Positions 50,177 to 61,023 of a DNA stretch of 64,000 nt are shown here, one piece after another (within the stretch, counting starts at the first letter, position 1; every line of letters begins with the position of its first letter). The notes below the pieces were generated by a model that was not told the origin of the DNA, made no database searches, and worked only from the letters and a program-made list of their open reading frames with translations. The stretch is from Craterostigma plantagineum (Eukaryota > Streptophyta > Magnoliopsida > Lamiales > Linderniaceae), in the NCBI GenBank assembly GCA_027422505.1, contig JAPQWV010000481.1:1-64000 (forward strand). The letters are read 5' to 3'. The position numbers and the translations under genes are program-made.

Positions 50177-51566
50177 TGACACGCTCAAATACTAACAAGT
50201 GTAGTAGGTCGCGCAAGTAGTAAAACGGACGAAGTCCGAGTATCGATCCACGAAGACAACTCAATTAATTCTAAGAAAATATTCCTAATTCTAATTTAGA
50301 CTAAGGGAATTTTTGTTGTTTTAATGATTTGATTAAAAGAGATAAAAGACGCAAATAATAAAATAATCGCAAATAAAATAGATGAAGAGCAGTTAACGAC
50401 GAACGTGATTAAGACACATGCTCGGCACGAAATATTCATACATCTTCATGCAATATCATCTATCTAATCAACATGAATCAAGTCAAGGTGGAATTTCCTA
50501 ATATATGTGCTACCCGTTATTCACGCAACTAGCAACCCTACGTAAATAGAGAACCAATCAACTATATGTCTATATGACTGTAGTTCCTATACGTGCATTC
50601 AATCTTCGTGAAATTCCCTGAGTTTAGACGCTTTCGGCGCCTAAGGTCTCGGAAACCACACATGCGAAACCGAATTCCATCTCTGGTCGGTTTTACGTAG
50701 TGGTATTCAATGTTTTGTTCTAATCGGTTTAATCACTTAGTCCGTCTCATAAACCAATCAATAATCATACGCATGGAGGCCAATCACACGTACGCATATG
50801 AAGCGCAAACAAAGAATACATAACTTAAATAATATGATTAAATAAAATAATAATTGCATTAGTACGTAGTCATAATCCGGCCTCACACGGCCTCAATCAC
50901 AAAAGAAATTAGCCTAGCATATTAATATACGAAAACGACAAAGAATCGGAAGAAAACATTGTCGAAGATGAAATATTAAAAGATAAAGAATTCGCCCTCG
51001 TTACGGTGTTCGCGTCGTCTCGCTCCTTTTTATTCTTCGCCGTCGCTGCTAAGCTCCTGTTTATTCGCCGAACTCTGATTCTCAGCCGTAAGAAAAGTGC
51101 TCTTTTATTCGCTGTGCAAAGCTCTCTTAAATAGAGAAGCCATCCACCGACTTAAAGCATTCAATCTCCTATTTTGAATATATGATCTTTATTTCCTTGA
51201 AGCTCGCACGTGTAAATACATTCAAATCTTGAATGTGAATATTTGGTCAAGTGGTTTGACCCTTTCTCTTTTCCCGTGCATGTGTATATCTTGGTGGAAT
51301 TAATCTTCTTGTTGTCCAAGCATAATCGAACATATGTGGGTCCATATGCTTAAACTAAACTAAAAGCCCACAAATGAATTCTTGTCATGGTTATAGCCCA
51401 ATTCCCATAAACGTGCTTACAAAGGCTCGACTTTGGTTCTTTTCCCTCGATATCTGTCAAACAAGAAATATGCACGTAAGGGTAGGATATCCGAGTTTAT
51501 TTGAATAAATTACGGTCAAAATATGCTTTTCGGGGTATAAAAATAGCGTAGAATCCCAACGTATCA
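50177..51566 (-). repeat. 5' LTR of the non-autonomous gypsy-type element
   Basis: 1390 bp partner of 44129-45519, followed by the TSD GAACC. Confidence 0.9.
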
Positions 51567-51571
51567 GAACC

Positions 51572-52102
51572 ATTCGCTCTGCATGGATCTCGTACAAGAT
51601 CAACTGGATCTCTTGCACATGACTGATCACAGTCTTGGAGTCGACTATCTTATAACCAACGAACCGTCCGACAACAAATTTCTTTGTGCCGGCATCCTCA
51701 GATTTATATTTTCGGTCTAACGACTCCCATAGTTCCTTAGCCGTAGCGACCGCCCCATACACGTTGTGCAGAGTGTCGCTTAGGGCATTTAGGATGTAAT
51801 TGCGGCATAGGATGTGAGAATGCTTCCATGTGTCAACCGCATTTACAACCTCAACGTTCCTCTCACCCTCCCTCACCTTAGGCTCGACCTCTTTTAGGTA
51901 GGTCGTTAGGGTAAGCGTGGTGAGGTAGAACAACATCTTCTGCTGCCACCTTTTGAACGTGGAAGCAGTCCCCGCAAATTTCTTGGGCTTCTCCAAGTGG
52001 CTGACCGGTACGGTTGGTCTCGTCACCACGGGCACGACATTGGTGTGGAGCGCATTATTGTTGTTGTCTTCGAGCCGGTTAGAGCTGTTGTTTGTCCGAC
52101 AT
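51572..52102 (-). pseudogene. gag: copia derivative: gag, N-terminal part
   Basis: ATG at 52102 (MSDKQQL) followed by a stop and frame change near 52080. The main frame from 52035 codes for a copia gag: VSHLEKPKKFAG, FKRWQQKMLFYL, HVQEIQLILYEIHAERM. It is cut by the gypsy-type insertion at the codons for MVL and resumes at 44123. Confidence 0.88.
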
Positions 52103-52129
52103 CTTAACGGGGAATTTTTGTTTTAAGAT

Positions 52130-52923
52130 TGGTGGGTTTGTATATGAGGGATTGGATTCGGACAAGAAACTTCGAAAATTGTGTTTAACACAATTTCTTA
52201 AAATAAATTTGCTCCCTCCCATTTGTGCTAGAGGTTTTTCCCGAGCTTTTGTTTCCCAGGATACTTCGGAACCTTGGTGTTTGTTTTGCATGTAACAACA
52301 CCAACAACGAACTGGAAACGCTACAAGATGAAAGAGGACTTGTGAATTTTTTCGTCTTCCTTCTCCAATGAGACTAATCCTCTATTTATAGGATTCAAAA
52401 ATTTAATGGATATAAAGTCTACTTATTATGACTTCAAATCAAATAATTTAATGGCCATAAAGTCTCTTTATTATGGCTTTAAATCAAATAACTTAGTGTC
52501 CATAAAGTCTCTTTATTATGGCTTTAAATCAAATAATTTAATAGCCATAAAGTCAATTCATTACCGGACATTTATAGTTTTAAATCAAATAATTTAACGT
52601 CCATAAAGTCTCTTTATAACTGGAAAATTAAGGTTTTAAATCAAATAATTTACTGGCCATTTCAAATGACTGTTCGTTGGACTTTTAGGTATCTTAAGGG
52701 TCACTTTCGGTCTTAGTCAGTACTGTCCAGTTTCACAAGCCATGTTAAATATCGGGAAATAAAATTATCCGGGGCAAAATGCGGGTCGATCAGTCCCGTT
52801 AGTTTTCGGTCCGACATTCGTGTCAAACCAACTTGTTTTCCAATGTGGGACAACACCCACTTTTATTCCCTTCAAAACAATTCACATTCACTAGCCCAAA
52901 TAAAGCTCATGCTTTATCCAACA
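52130..52923 (-). repeat. 5' LTR of the copia derivative (794 bp)
   Basis: Begins TGGTGGGTTTGTATATG, ends TTTATCCAACA, then TSD CTTTC. Contains four diverged ATAAAGTCTCTTTATTATGG-type units of about 60 bp (52410-52620), also present in the left LTR. Confidence 0.85.
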
Positions 52924-52928
52924 CTTTC

Positions 52929-53334
52929 AACCCTTTGGACCCTTTTAATCTTATATGATTCTTTTGTATTTTAATCAAAACCATACCCCAAAATGATAAT
53001 CCTCTTATATCAATCATGGGCTTCTCTTGATGATCTATGCATTAGCTGTAAGAGAATCTTGGCCTTTGTTATGGTATATATAAAGGGTTATCAAAATAAC
53101 CAGCTGATGACAAAGCTTGTGAAAACTAATATACGACGAGCCGTCGCCATTATTAGTTCCATTTTTGTCTTAAGACAAAGCCCCTCTGTGTTATGCCATC
53201 ATGGGAAGACAACCTTGTTTCGAAGAATGTCTTTTAAGGATTTAACTAACCATACTATTCAGAAAACCCTAGCTTCATTTTGATTTTGATTGATTTTGAC
53301 TTTTGTAATAATAATGACGACGTTGATGTTAATG
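52929..53334. other. Spacer; no gene seen
   Basis: Sequence between the copia derivative and the MYB fragment. A 96-codon frame at 52993-53283 has no recognisable content. Confidence 0.4.
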
Positions 53335-53470
53335 TGGTCGAGGATAGCTTCGCATTTTTCCCGCGCAGGACTGACAATAAGATAAAGAACCATTGGAACA
53401 CGAAGATCAAGAAGAAGAAGAAGAAGTAAAGCTAATGGGATTAGAACACATCTCACACAAGCCCGACAAA
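53335..53470 (+). pseudogene. R2R3-MYB transcription factor fragment (R3 repeat end)
   Basis: In adjacent frames: WSRIASHF, then RTDNKIKNHWNTKIKKK, then LMGLEHISHKPDK. This is the last part of a plant MYB R3 repeat and the conserved segment after it. One frame change separates the first two, and an expanded AAG run (53408-53427) puts the third out of frame. No R2 repeat is visible upstream. A degraded exon or a captured piece. Confidence 0.75.
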
Positions 53471-54385
53471 GGGCGGGAGATTGCTCGCAGAGGGAGAAAT
53501 ATATCAAAACGATGGGCGAAGGAACTTTTGCTCATCATACTGTAGCAGAAAAATGCCATTATTACCGCCCGTATTTTTGGTGCAAAGGATGCAGATAATA
53601 AGGTTTATAATGCGGCGCTGACTATTTGATGACGGAGTGGTTCCATAAGCCCTTTATATGGGATGGTTTTGCGGTTTTGGCGATAGTTTTCCCGTGAAAA
53701 GATATCGAGAGTTGGCCACGCGTTTAGTACATCAAATAAGCATTTTGTTCAATAGTTTGCTTGTAATGACCGTTTCGTCGATTCGGGAAAAATGCTTCGT
53801 GTAGATTAGGGATAATAACTTGAGACCGTTCGAGCAAATGCTCGTCAGATTCGCTATTCTTGTATAGTTAACTGCTTTTTCCTTCCAGCCTCAATGGGTA
53901 CTGATACTAACTTTCAAAATTGAAACAAGTTATACCGAAATATCACGTTGGAAACCTAATCGTGTCCCTATTTTTGAAATTCAACGTCCTAAATTCATGT
54001 AAATTGAGTGTCCTTAAACTGCCACGTAGGATTTATTCTCAATTAAAACACTTTGATGCCACATATGACTTATCCACAAATTAGTTGGCAAGTGTGAGCG
54101 GGAGTAATGTCAATGGGCCGGTCCGAGGCAGACCAGGCCCGCCCGGGGCAAATTGACGGTACTAGTGAGTGGGTCTAAGTTTCGCCCAAAAAATTAGGTT
54201 TTTGAAAGCACGTATAATTAAAGTGCAATCACTTAATTTGAGTGTTCTGAAAGCGTCAACTCCTTATACAGAGGTCGATACTGATACATAATAAACATAC
54301 GAAATAAAAACTATGTTACACTTACGACGTTAAAACTTTATTTGGAAAACGAGCAATACGACCTGAATCACAACAGTCGCTCGTG
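53471..54385. other. Spacer 3' of the response regulator; nothing recognised
   Basis: AT-rich intergenic sequence, with a short GC-rich patch near 54110-54150 (GGCCCGCCCGGGGC) that looks like an old transposon piece. No gene seen. Confidence 0.4.
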
Positions 54386-54633
54386 CTAGGTCAAGCTATA
54401 AACAAACAATCTTTGTTCTACCGTCGAGCAATCATCGACTATATCATTCGGATACTCGCAATTAACGCTCCTTGTAGAGAAAAAGTTTTGGCCCGTATCG
54501 CCGCCACTCAATTCTTGCCCAAGGTCGTCGATATGCGAATAAAAGTCAACCCGAGAAGAATTATAAGCATCGAGCTCCTCGTCCCACGTCTTAACATATA
54601 ATCCCGGGTCGAAAATCAAGTTTCCTCGAGAAT
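54386..54633 (-). pseudogene. Out-of-frame C-terminal extension of the response regulator
   Basis: The frame ending at 54386 begins in effect just before the TAG at 54634 and codes for [20 protein letters not shown] followed by an acidic tail. It is offset by one base from the main frame, with the AAAA run in CAGAAAACGC as the likely site of the shift. Either a real frameshift or a homopolymer error in the sequence. Confidence 0.55.
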
Positions 54634-55035
54634 CTATCGTAGCGTTTTCTGTTGAGTGGTTACTTTATTCTCAATTTCTTGGCTACCGTTGTTGAAAAGA
54701 TTGTGTCCGAATGTGAGTTTGGATTTACCTTCTGGTAGTGTCATCACGGGCCGTTCGACCTTGTCTTCAATGAGACATCTCTCATTCGCTTCCTTTGAAT
54801 CGCAACAAAGAGCCGGTGAAATCTTTTGCCAGGGAACGAGATCTTCTGACTTGTAGTTATCTGAGGGACACTGTTGATTTGCCCCGAAATCCGTCTCTTT
54901 TTGCTCGTTTTCCTTTTCCAACCTGCTCAAGTATAATCGATACTTCTGCGAAAGCATCAACAAAATCATTTCAAAGAGCATTTGCGCATTTACATAAGCA
55001 CAAGCACGCACACACACACACACACACACACATAC

Positions 55036-55068
<33 letters not shown>

Positions 55069-56978
55069 CTTGCAAGTGGCTAGCGACATTTTCTCGGGTT
55101 AACCACGGAACACCCATCAAGTCGAGTATCTTCTTCGGGCCAACTTCTGTAATACAAAGAGAAACATTGAGGCGACATGTCCTTAAGGGTGCGTTCGGTA
55201 TGCAAAAACAGATCCTGAAAAGAAAATGAAAAGCGTAAAGGCACGTCACGCGAAGCATGACATACATAAATTCGAAGCGTGCCATTACGCTTTTTATTTT
55301 CTGCATCGAAATTCGCATACCAAACGCACCCTAGATCTCTAGTACTTAAGAAAAACGTGAAAGAGCGATCTCATCGCACATAAAAGAAAAAAAACGCACT
55401 TTCGAATCCTATTTGGCTCACGGCCTTGACGAACTTCCTATGTAGATCGATGGTCCATATCACCCTCGCCCTCTTACTACACTCGTCGTTCTTATCGGTG
55501 TATTTCCTCCTCTTCCTGTGCCCCACTTCGACGTAGAAGAAATCCTCGGGCAGCATCTCGGGTGGCCCGCGACGATTTTTCCTCCCCATAATCGAAATCT
55601 CCTCGATGTCCCTAATATTACTAACCTCGTTCATCCTCTTCCTATAGACGTGTTGCCATATGTTTCGAAGCTCTTTCATTCGCATGGGCTTTAGGAGGTA
55701 ATCGCATGCACCATGCTGAACGCCTTTCATCACACGACTTGTTTCTCCGTCGACGGACATCACTGCGATAAATTAACTTTAATGTTCGTTCTACTTGCTC
55801 GAAAATAAAAGGTACGGTCTTTGTAATTGTTGAGGTTATAAATTGGGTTTTGCCCCATATCGTATAATTCAAGCTCTTGAAGCCTGTATATACATAAGAG
55901 GTTATCTCCTCCTATACCAATTGATTTTAGGAAGGACCCCTCAATTTATAATAGTAATCACGAAAAAGAATACAAAAAAAAACTCTCACTTATTACGGGG
56001 AGATCCATATCGACGCCCACGTGTTCTAGAAGCTTGAAACCATCCATGTCGGGCATCGTTGCGTTGCTTATGACTATGTCGAAACCATCCTTTCTCTCGC
56101 GGAGAATTTCGAAAGCTTCTTGGCCCAAATTGCATGTCGTTACTGTGAATTTAGAGGGGAAAGAAAAATAAAAAATTCCTGGGAATTTTTTACCGCAATG
56201 ATTCTTGAACTACATTTGAAGAGTTGATTAGCAGAACTAGAGGCAAGCATATGCAGCACAATTAAGTCAATTTGGACAATAGCCTTGCAAAGGTTCGATT
56301 TTTACCATCAGAATTTCGTTTCTTTTCTTGAAACACATTTAAAAGAGTTGATTAGCAGATTCAAGGGCATATGAAACTCAGTCAAAATCAATTCGGGCAA
56401 TAGCTTTGCAAAGGTTCGATTTTACCATCAACATCGCAGAAACAGACGATAGAATGGGAATCTAATGTAATGATATTCTTGAAACACATGTTAAAGAGTT
56501 GATTGGCAGAATCAGAAGCAAACATATGAAATGTAAAAATCAACTTCAATTCGGACAATAACTTTGCAAAGGTTCAATTTTTACCGTCAAAATCGCAGAA
56601 ACAGACGAAGAAAGAAATGGGAATCTACTGTAATGATCACATTTGAAGAGTTGATTAATTAGCAAAATCAGAGGCAAACATATGCAACATAATCAACATC
56701 AATTCGGACAAATAGACTTGCAAAGTTTCGATTATTTTTACCACATAAAAAAATCCCAGAAACATACAAAGAAGCAAATGGGCAGCTGAATATTTTGCTT
56801 TCACGTAAATGAAATTGAAAAAGGGAAAGAAGACGAATGAAAAGGCACCTTCGTAGCTACACTTCTTGAGCATCTTTTCGAGGATCTTCAGCCACGTGGC
56901 ATCGTCGTCCACCACAAGAACCCTAAGACCCGCCGGAAAACGATGAGACCTCGGCGAAGAAAACCCACTTAGATCCAT
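54634..56978 (-). CDS. Type-B response regulator with altered receiver, possibly decaying
   Basis: Nuclear transcription factor type of the cytokinin phosphorelay. Exons: 56978-56849, 56142-55990, 55762-55400, 55146-55070, 54945-54634; 344 aa to the stop. Receiver at about 18-130: VLVVDDD (20-26), Ser97, Lys119 in LLKPMR. The phospho-acceptor position reads [12 protein letters not shown], Asn70 (AAC) where the family has Asp. Basic RKRRK at 177-181, then a GARP/Myb-like domain at about 191-247 ([29 protein letters not shown]). The stop at 54634 follows an A-run; another frame continues to 54386 with FDPGLYVKTWDEEL, so one base may be lost. Shorter than usual type-B proteins. Confidence 0.85.
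55008..55069. repeat. (CA)n / (TA)n microsatellite in intron 4
   Basis: Alternating CA and TA runs. They sit directly at the 5' splice donor of intron 4 of the response regulator on the minus strand, making the donor CAA|GTATATATA. Confidence 0.9.
56221..56790. repeat. Four tandem 124-152 bp units in intron 1 of the response regulator
   Basis: The landmark GAGTTGATTAGCAGA and variants starts at 56221, 56345, 56496 and 56648. Units share CAAATTCGGACAATAGC and TTGCAAAGGTTCGATTTTTA-like blocks. Confidence 0.85.
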
Positions 56979-57110
56979 CAAGGAAAGCTTCGATCTTCAA
57001 GTACGATGAAGAAAGAAAGAGCACAAAAAAACGAAGCAATCAATCAGATGCAAGGAGTAATTATCATTGGGGATAGTGCTGATGATGAATTTCTGTGGGC
57101 GATCGCCAGT

Positions 57111-57121
57111 TTAAATATACA
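57111..57121 (-). promoter_or_regulatory. Possible TATA box of the response regulator
   Basis: Minus strand GTGTATATTTAA about 140 bp upstream of ATG 56978. Position plausible, no further support. Confidence 0.35.
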
Positions 57122-57539
57122 CTAGCTTTGTTGTCTATGGGTGTTTGATGGTTGAAATATAATTTATATGTCGTTTTCATTTTCTTTTCCTAGAAAGTTG
57201 AAGTCAGAAAGAACGTAGACACTATTTGACGAGTGGTCGTTAAAACGGTCTCTGTACAGTGTATTTTCTTGGTTTGATTCATAGAAAGTTATGTTAATCA
57301 GCACTGTTCCCATCAGTAATATCAAAATTTTGATTTTTTTTTCCTTCTCAATTATTACCGAAAGTGTTAGATGTAATGTAATAGATCAATAAATTCTTCG
57401 TGGGTCCATACGAGAGTCTATTGTGAATATAGGGGTAATAATATTTTGCTGTTATTTCGCGTTTTTTGAACTTTGTTGGGAACACTAAAGCTGAAGGAGG
57501 CGACGACAGCAATTCTCTTGCAAAACACAAACCTAGGAT
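57122..57539. other. Spacer; nothing recognised
   Basis: AT-rich sequence between the response regulator and the right-hand Mutator-like element. Confidence 0.4.
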
Positions 57540-57779
57540 TTTTTAAGTAAATAGCCCTTGAGCTGGTCATCTTTTAAAAAATAGCACCCAAAATCGGACT
57601 TTACCTTTGTACCCTTACTAACTCTGCTCTAAAGACTATTTTACCCTTATTTAATGTCAATCAACAACCTCAACAACACTTAACGATAAAATTAATTAAA
57701 GGATTTACATGTTACACTGTAGCGAATATGAAACATCAGACCCGTTATAGAAGAGTGGGGTAAAAGTAAAAAATAGCAA

Positions 57780-57908
57780 CCACTTTCACTTCCAGTAAAA
57801 AAAGCAAGCGTGTCTCCCGCCCCTGCACTGCAAATCGTCTCCACTTTCACTTCCAGTAAAAGAACAAGCGTGTGCTCTCCCGCCCCTGCACTGCTGCAAA
57901 TCGTCGTC
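57780..57908. repeat. Tandem duplication of about 61 bp
   Basis: CCACTTTCACTTCCAGTAAA starts at 57780 and again at 57841, each followed by an AAGCGTGT...CCCGCCCCTGCACTGC block. It lies just upstream of the first exon of the Ulp1-like gene. Confidence 0.85.
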
Positions 57909-58039
57909 TTCTCTGCAAATCGACTCATTCGACAATGGCATTCAACGCGAACGTGGAGGTATGTGTTCTACTCTTCATCTTCTTCAATTTAACGCGAGAG
58001 GGGATCTGCGAACGACCCATCGAACCCTAATTTGGTGCG

Positions 58040-58618
58040 GACCCGTGCTTGCAAGCATAGGACAGAGCTTGGTAGCATAGGACTCGCGCGTGCAAGCATA
58101 GGACCTGTGCTTGCAAGCATAGGACCCGTGCTTGCAAGCATAGGACATGGGTCATGCGCGCGCAAGTTCGGGGGACCCGCGCGTTATAAGAAGGGGACTC
58201 GCGCGCTATGCCTAGGGGACCCACGCTTATACGCAGGGAACCCGCGCTTATACGCACGGTTCCCCTGCTTAAACGCTCGGGTCCTCTTACCTTAACGGGC
58301 GGGTCCTGTGCCACTGCGCGTGGGCAAGCGGGGGGCCCGCGCGTTATAAGCAGGGGACCCGCGTGCTATGCCCAGGAGACCCGCGCTTATACGCAGGGGA
58401 CCCGCGCTTATACGCAGGGGACCCGCGCTTATACGCACGGTTCCCCTGCTTAAACGCTCGGGTCCTCTTACCTTAACCGGGTGGGTCCTGTGCCACTGCG
58501 CGTGCGCGCAAGTTCGGGGGACCCGCGCGCTATGACGAGGGGACCCGCGCTTATACGCAGGGGACCCTTGCTGGGACCGTGCCGATGCGCAGGGGTCTCA
58601 TGCGCGTCCGTGCTTGAA
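58040..58618. repeat. GGGACCCGCGC tandem array
   Basis: Starts with four CGTGCTTGCAAGCATAGGAC units (about 20 bp), then passes into GGGGACCCGCGCTTATACGC units of the same length. Two larger blocks (about 58150-58310 and 58330-58500) repeat each other, including CGGTTCCCCTGCTTAAACGC. Strongly GC-rich against its surroundings. Confidence 0.9.
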
Positions 58619-58670
58619 TCTCAGCATATGCGATGCGGTCCCCTGCGCATCTATGCATAAGGGTTTTCTG
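58619..58670 (+). repeat. Left inner inverted-repeat arm of the Mutator-like element
   Basis: 52 bp from TCTCAGCATATGCGATGCGG to GGGTTTTCTG; 48 of 52 bases match the inverse of 63949-64000. Confidence 0.92.
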
Positions 58671-61023
58671 TTTTAATTATTTCATACCACGTAATTTAGC
58701 TAAAATGTGTTTTACGCATAAATTAGGCTGTGATGCAGAAGCAGTTCGACACAGTGGCCGAAGTTCCCCGTTTGAGTGTAAAAATGAGCTCGTTATACGC
58801 GGATGCCAGCGAGCTGATAAGACAATGTCTGAACCACCACGAGTGGGAGATTTTTAGGAACGAGAGTCCGTTCGGCCGCCTTGTTATGGCTGAGCCTGAT
58901 TTTAACCTCTCGGGCCAGTTGCTGTGGTACCTCATCCAGAACCAGACGATGCTGCACAACCGGGAAGAGCTGTGGATGATTTTTGGCGGAACAAAGTCGG
59001 ATTATTGCCTAATCATCGGGCTGAAGTTCGCAGCCGAGCTACCGCCGGTAAACGGCGGCTCACAATTCACCGCAAGACATTTTGGCAACAGCTCAAAAGT
59101 CCGCATGTCGCACGTCAAGCGTGTGTTGGAGGAGTTGTTTGGCGACGAGGACGATGTGGACTTCGAGAAGCTAAAGTTGGCGGACGTGTACTTCGCCACC
59201 GCCGTGTTGATGCCTCGACCGTTGAAGAAGGACACCGTCGTCAGTACGACGGTCCTTAGTCTCGTCGAAGATCGATTTGCATTCTCCCAGTACCCTTGGG
59301 GCACCGTGGCTTTCCGTGAGGTGATACGAAGTGTTAAGGTAAATCTACGGGAGAGGCCACGGGACTGGCTGATCAGTGGGTTCGTACAACCACTTCAGTT
59401 GAATATAACTAAGCTTCTTGCATACCATGTTTTGAGGGACGTTTGTAAGATTTTTTGCGTTATTTGTATTCAGATACTAGCATACGAGTGCATGCCGGGG
59501 GTTGCAGACCAGTTTGCGGTTCGCAAGGAAGAAGATTTCACGCCACACATGCTCAGGTGGGCGACGAAGAATTGGGGTCGCAAAGCATGCCCGACTCTTA
59601 GGACGGTCGCAGATGCCGTCAACGGCGGTTTTGTACGAGGGTTGTTAGTGCCGTCAGCGGAAGAGTTGGAGGCGGCGTACTTTAGGGACAGCGTTTTCGA
59701 CGTTGGGGCGGCACACGACATATTCGACCGTGTGACGGGCCTACTCACGCGGGGAGTGGAGGTTAGGTGTTCCCCTGTCCACTGCGATCGTGGCGACGAT
59801 GATCATTTAGCGATCGTACCTGTTGAAGGTTTTCCCACACCTGTGGAGGTGGTTGAGGCGGGAGACGTTGGTGCTTCGTCGAGTGCCCGAGGAGTTCGAA
59901 GAAGAGGCAAAGCGCCTGTAGAATTTGTTGATCTAAGTGATGAGGATTCTGGCTCAGATAGAAATGAGAAGTGGAGCAAGAAGTACCTCGGGCGAGTGGA
60001 CTTCTCCGGGCGTGAGCTGATTCATGAACACGATCGCGTGCTCATTGACCTGTACCTTTAAGCGGCAAGATTTAGGTAACTGTTTACTTTCGATGTCAAT
60101 CTCAGTTATCGTACCTAAACACGTAATAATTTTTCTTTTTATGCAGTGATAATGTTTGGTCGTCTGACACGTGCGACGTGGATGCCCAAGGCTTCTACAT
60201 GTTGCTCTTCCATGATATGCTCAAGTCCAATTGTCTTGACGCATACTAGATTGCTTGAGGCGAATCTATGCGGACAATGACAATTATCCTCGCGTCTTCG
60301 TCTTTCCAAGTTATGTGCAAGACGAGCACTTTAGGAAGGCGCAGAAGTTGAATAGGAAGGCGAAAGTACGGGTGAATGATATGGAGAGCTTCGTGAATGA
60401 ATTGTCGAGAAGCAGTCGGAGCTGGTTGGAGCGTCTCACGGAGGATGAGTTGCTACGATGCAAGTACATTATCTCTCCTGTTTGCGCACGGGCCCACTGG
60501 CCAGTGCTTATTTTTGACGCGTCAACGCAAACCTTCGTCCTTCACGATTCATTGGGCGCGCATGGTGTGCAATTCGCCGGGAGAGTGTTCGTAAGTAGCT
60601 GAAATCCGTTTGTCTATCATTTTTATTTATTTAGTGACATGTTCGGTGTTTGCTATATTTTGCAGGCGGAGTTTCTTTCCGCATATTGGCGTTTCAAGTT
60701 CGACATCGTGACGAAGCCGAAGTTGAATAATAAAATGAATCGCCAGCAGAAGGCTGGCAGCTTGGATTACGGGGTTCATGCGGCGTTGACGGTGGAGACG
60801 GTTATGGTTGACACGCCCGAGTTTGATGAATATCAACGGCAGATTGATATTTCAGCGTATCGAGCCACTATGGCTGCACGGATATTGCGTGACCCGCATA
60901 GCTGTATGAATTGATTTGTTTGGCTGAGTTTGGAAGTGTTAATTGTAAGTGGCTTTGTAGGTTTAATGGACTTGGTGTAGTTTGTAGGTTTATGGAACTA
61001 AAATTTTTTGATATTATTGAATG

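Larger units (their letters stand above)
44129..51566 (-). mobile_element. Non-autonomous Ty3/gypsy-type element (large, mostly non-coding)
   Basis: Two LTRs of 1391 and 1390 bp with TGACACGCTC...CGTATCA ends, flanked by GAACC (44124-44128 and 51567-51571). The minus-strand primer site next to the right LTR is TGGCGCCGTTGCCAGGGA, the Athila-like gypsy type, and a G-run polypurine tract lies beside the left LTR (45520-45532, complement). The interior has one broken frame of unknown function but no protease, RT or integrase. The LTRs are nearly identical by eye, so this is a recent insertion. It carries a solo LTR at 48064-49718. Confidence 0.88.
41951..52923 (-). mobile_element. Copia deletion derivative hosting nested elements
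   Basis: Minus-oriented element with LTRs at 41951-43124 and 52130-52923 that share CTCATGCTTTATCCAACA ends, flanked by CTTTC (41946-41950 and 52924-52928). The coding remains are gag next to the right (5') LTR and RNase H next to the left (3') LTR. Without the nested 7438-bp element, gag runs into RNase H and the protease, integrase and RT parts are missing. The left LTR also contains a hAT MITE. Confidence 0.85.
57935..60914 (+). pseudogene. Ulp1-like (C48) peptidase with DUF1985 domain, transposon-borne
   Basis: Probable exon 1 at 57935-57958 (MAFNANVE), intron 57959-58726 holding the GGGACCC array, exon 2 from 58727 running in the same phase. The 443-codon open stretch to 60061 has the DUF1985-like part (REELWMIFGGTKSDYCLIIG to ADAVNGGFVRG) and a basic/acidic tail. 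After a TAA at 60059, exons 60147-60590 and 60666-60914 carry the C48 domain: AQGFYMLLFHDML, FVFPSYVQDEHF, His in AHWPVLIFD, Asp in LHDSL. The catalytic Cys is replaced by Tyr (TAC 60768-60770, GSLDYGVHAAL). Stops near 60248-60257 also break it. Function in the element unknown; similar genes occur in other plant MULEs. Confidence 0.8.

Noticed and set aside
54971..55089. Cys/Val-rich (VCVCVC) minus-strand frame, superficially a Cys-rich peptide
   Set aside because: Read-through of the CA/TA microsatellite in intron 4 of the response regulator.
58027..58453. Pro/Arg/Ala-rich frames on both strands
   Set aside because: Products of the GGGACCCGCGC tandem array; no domain.
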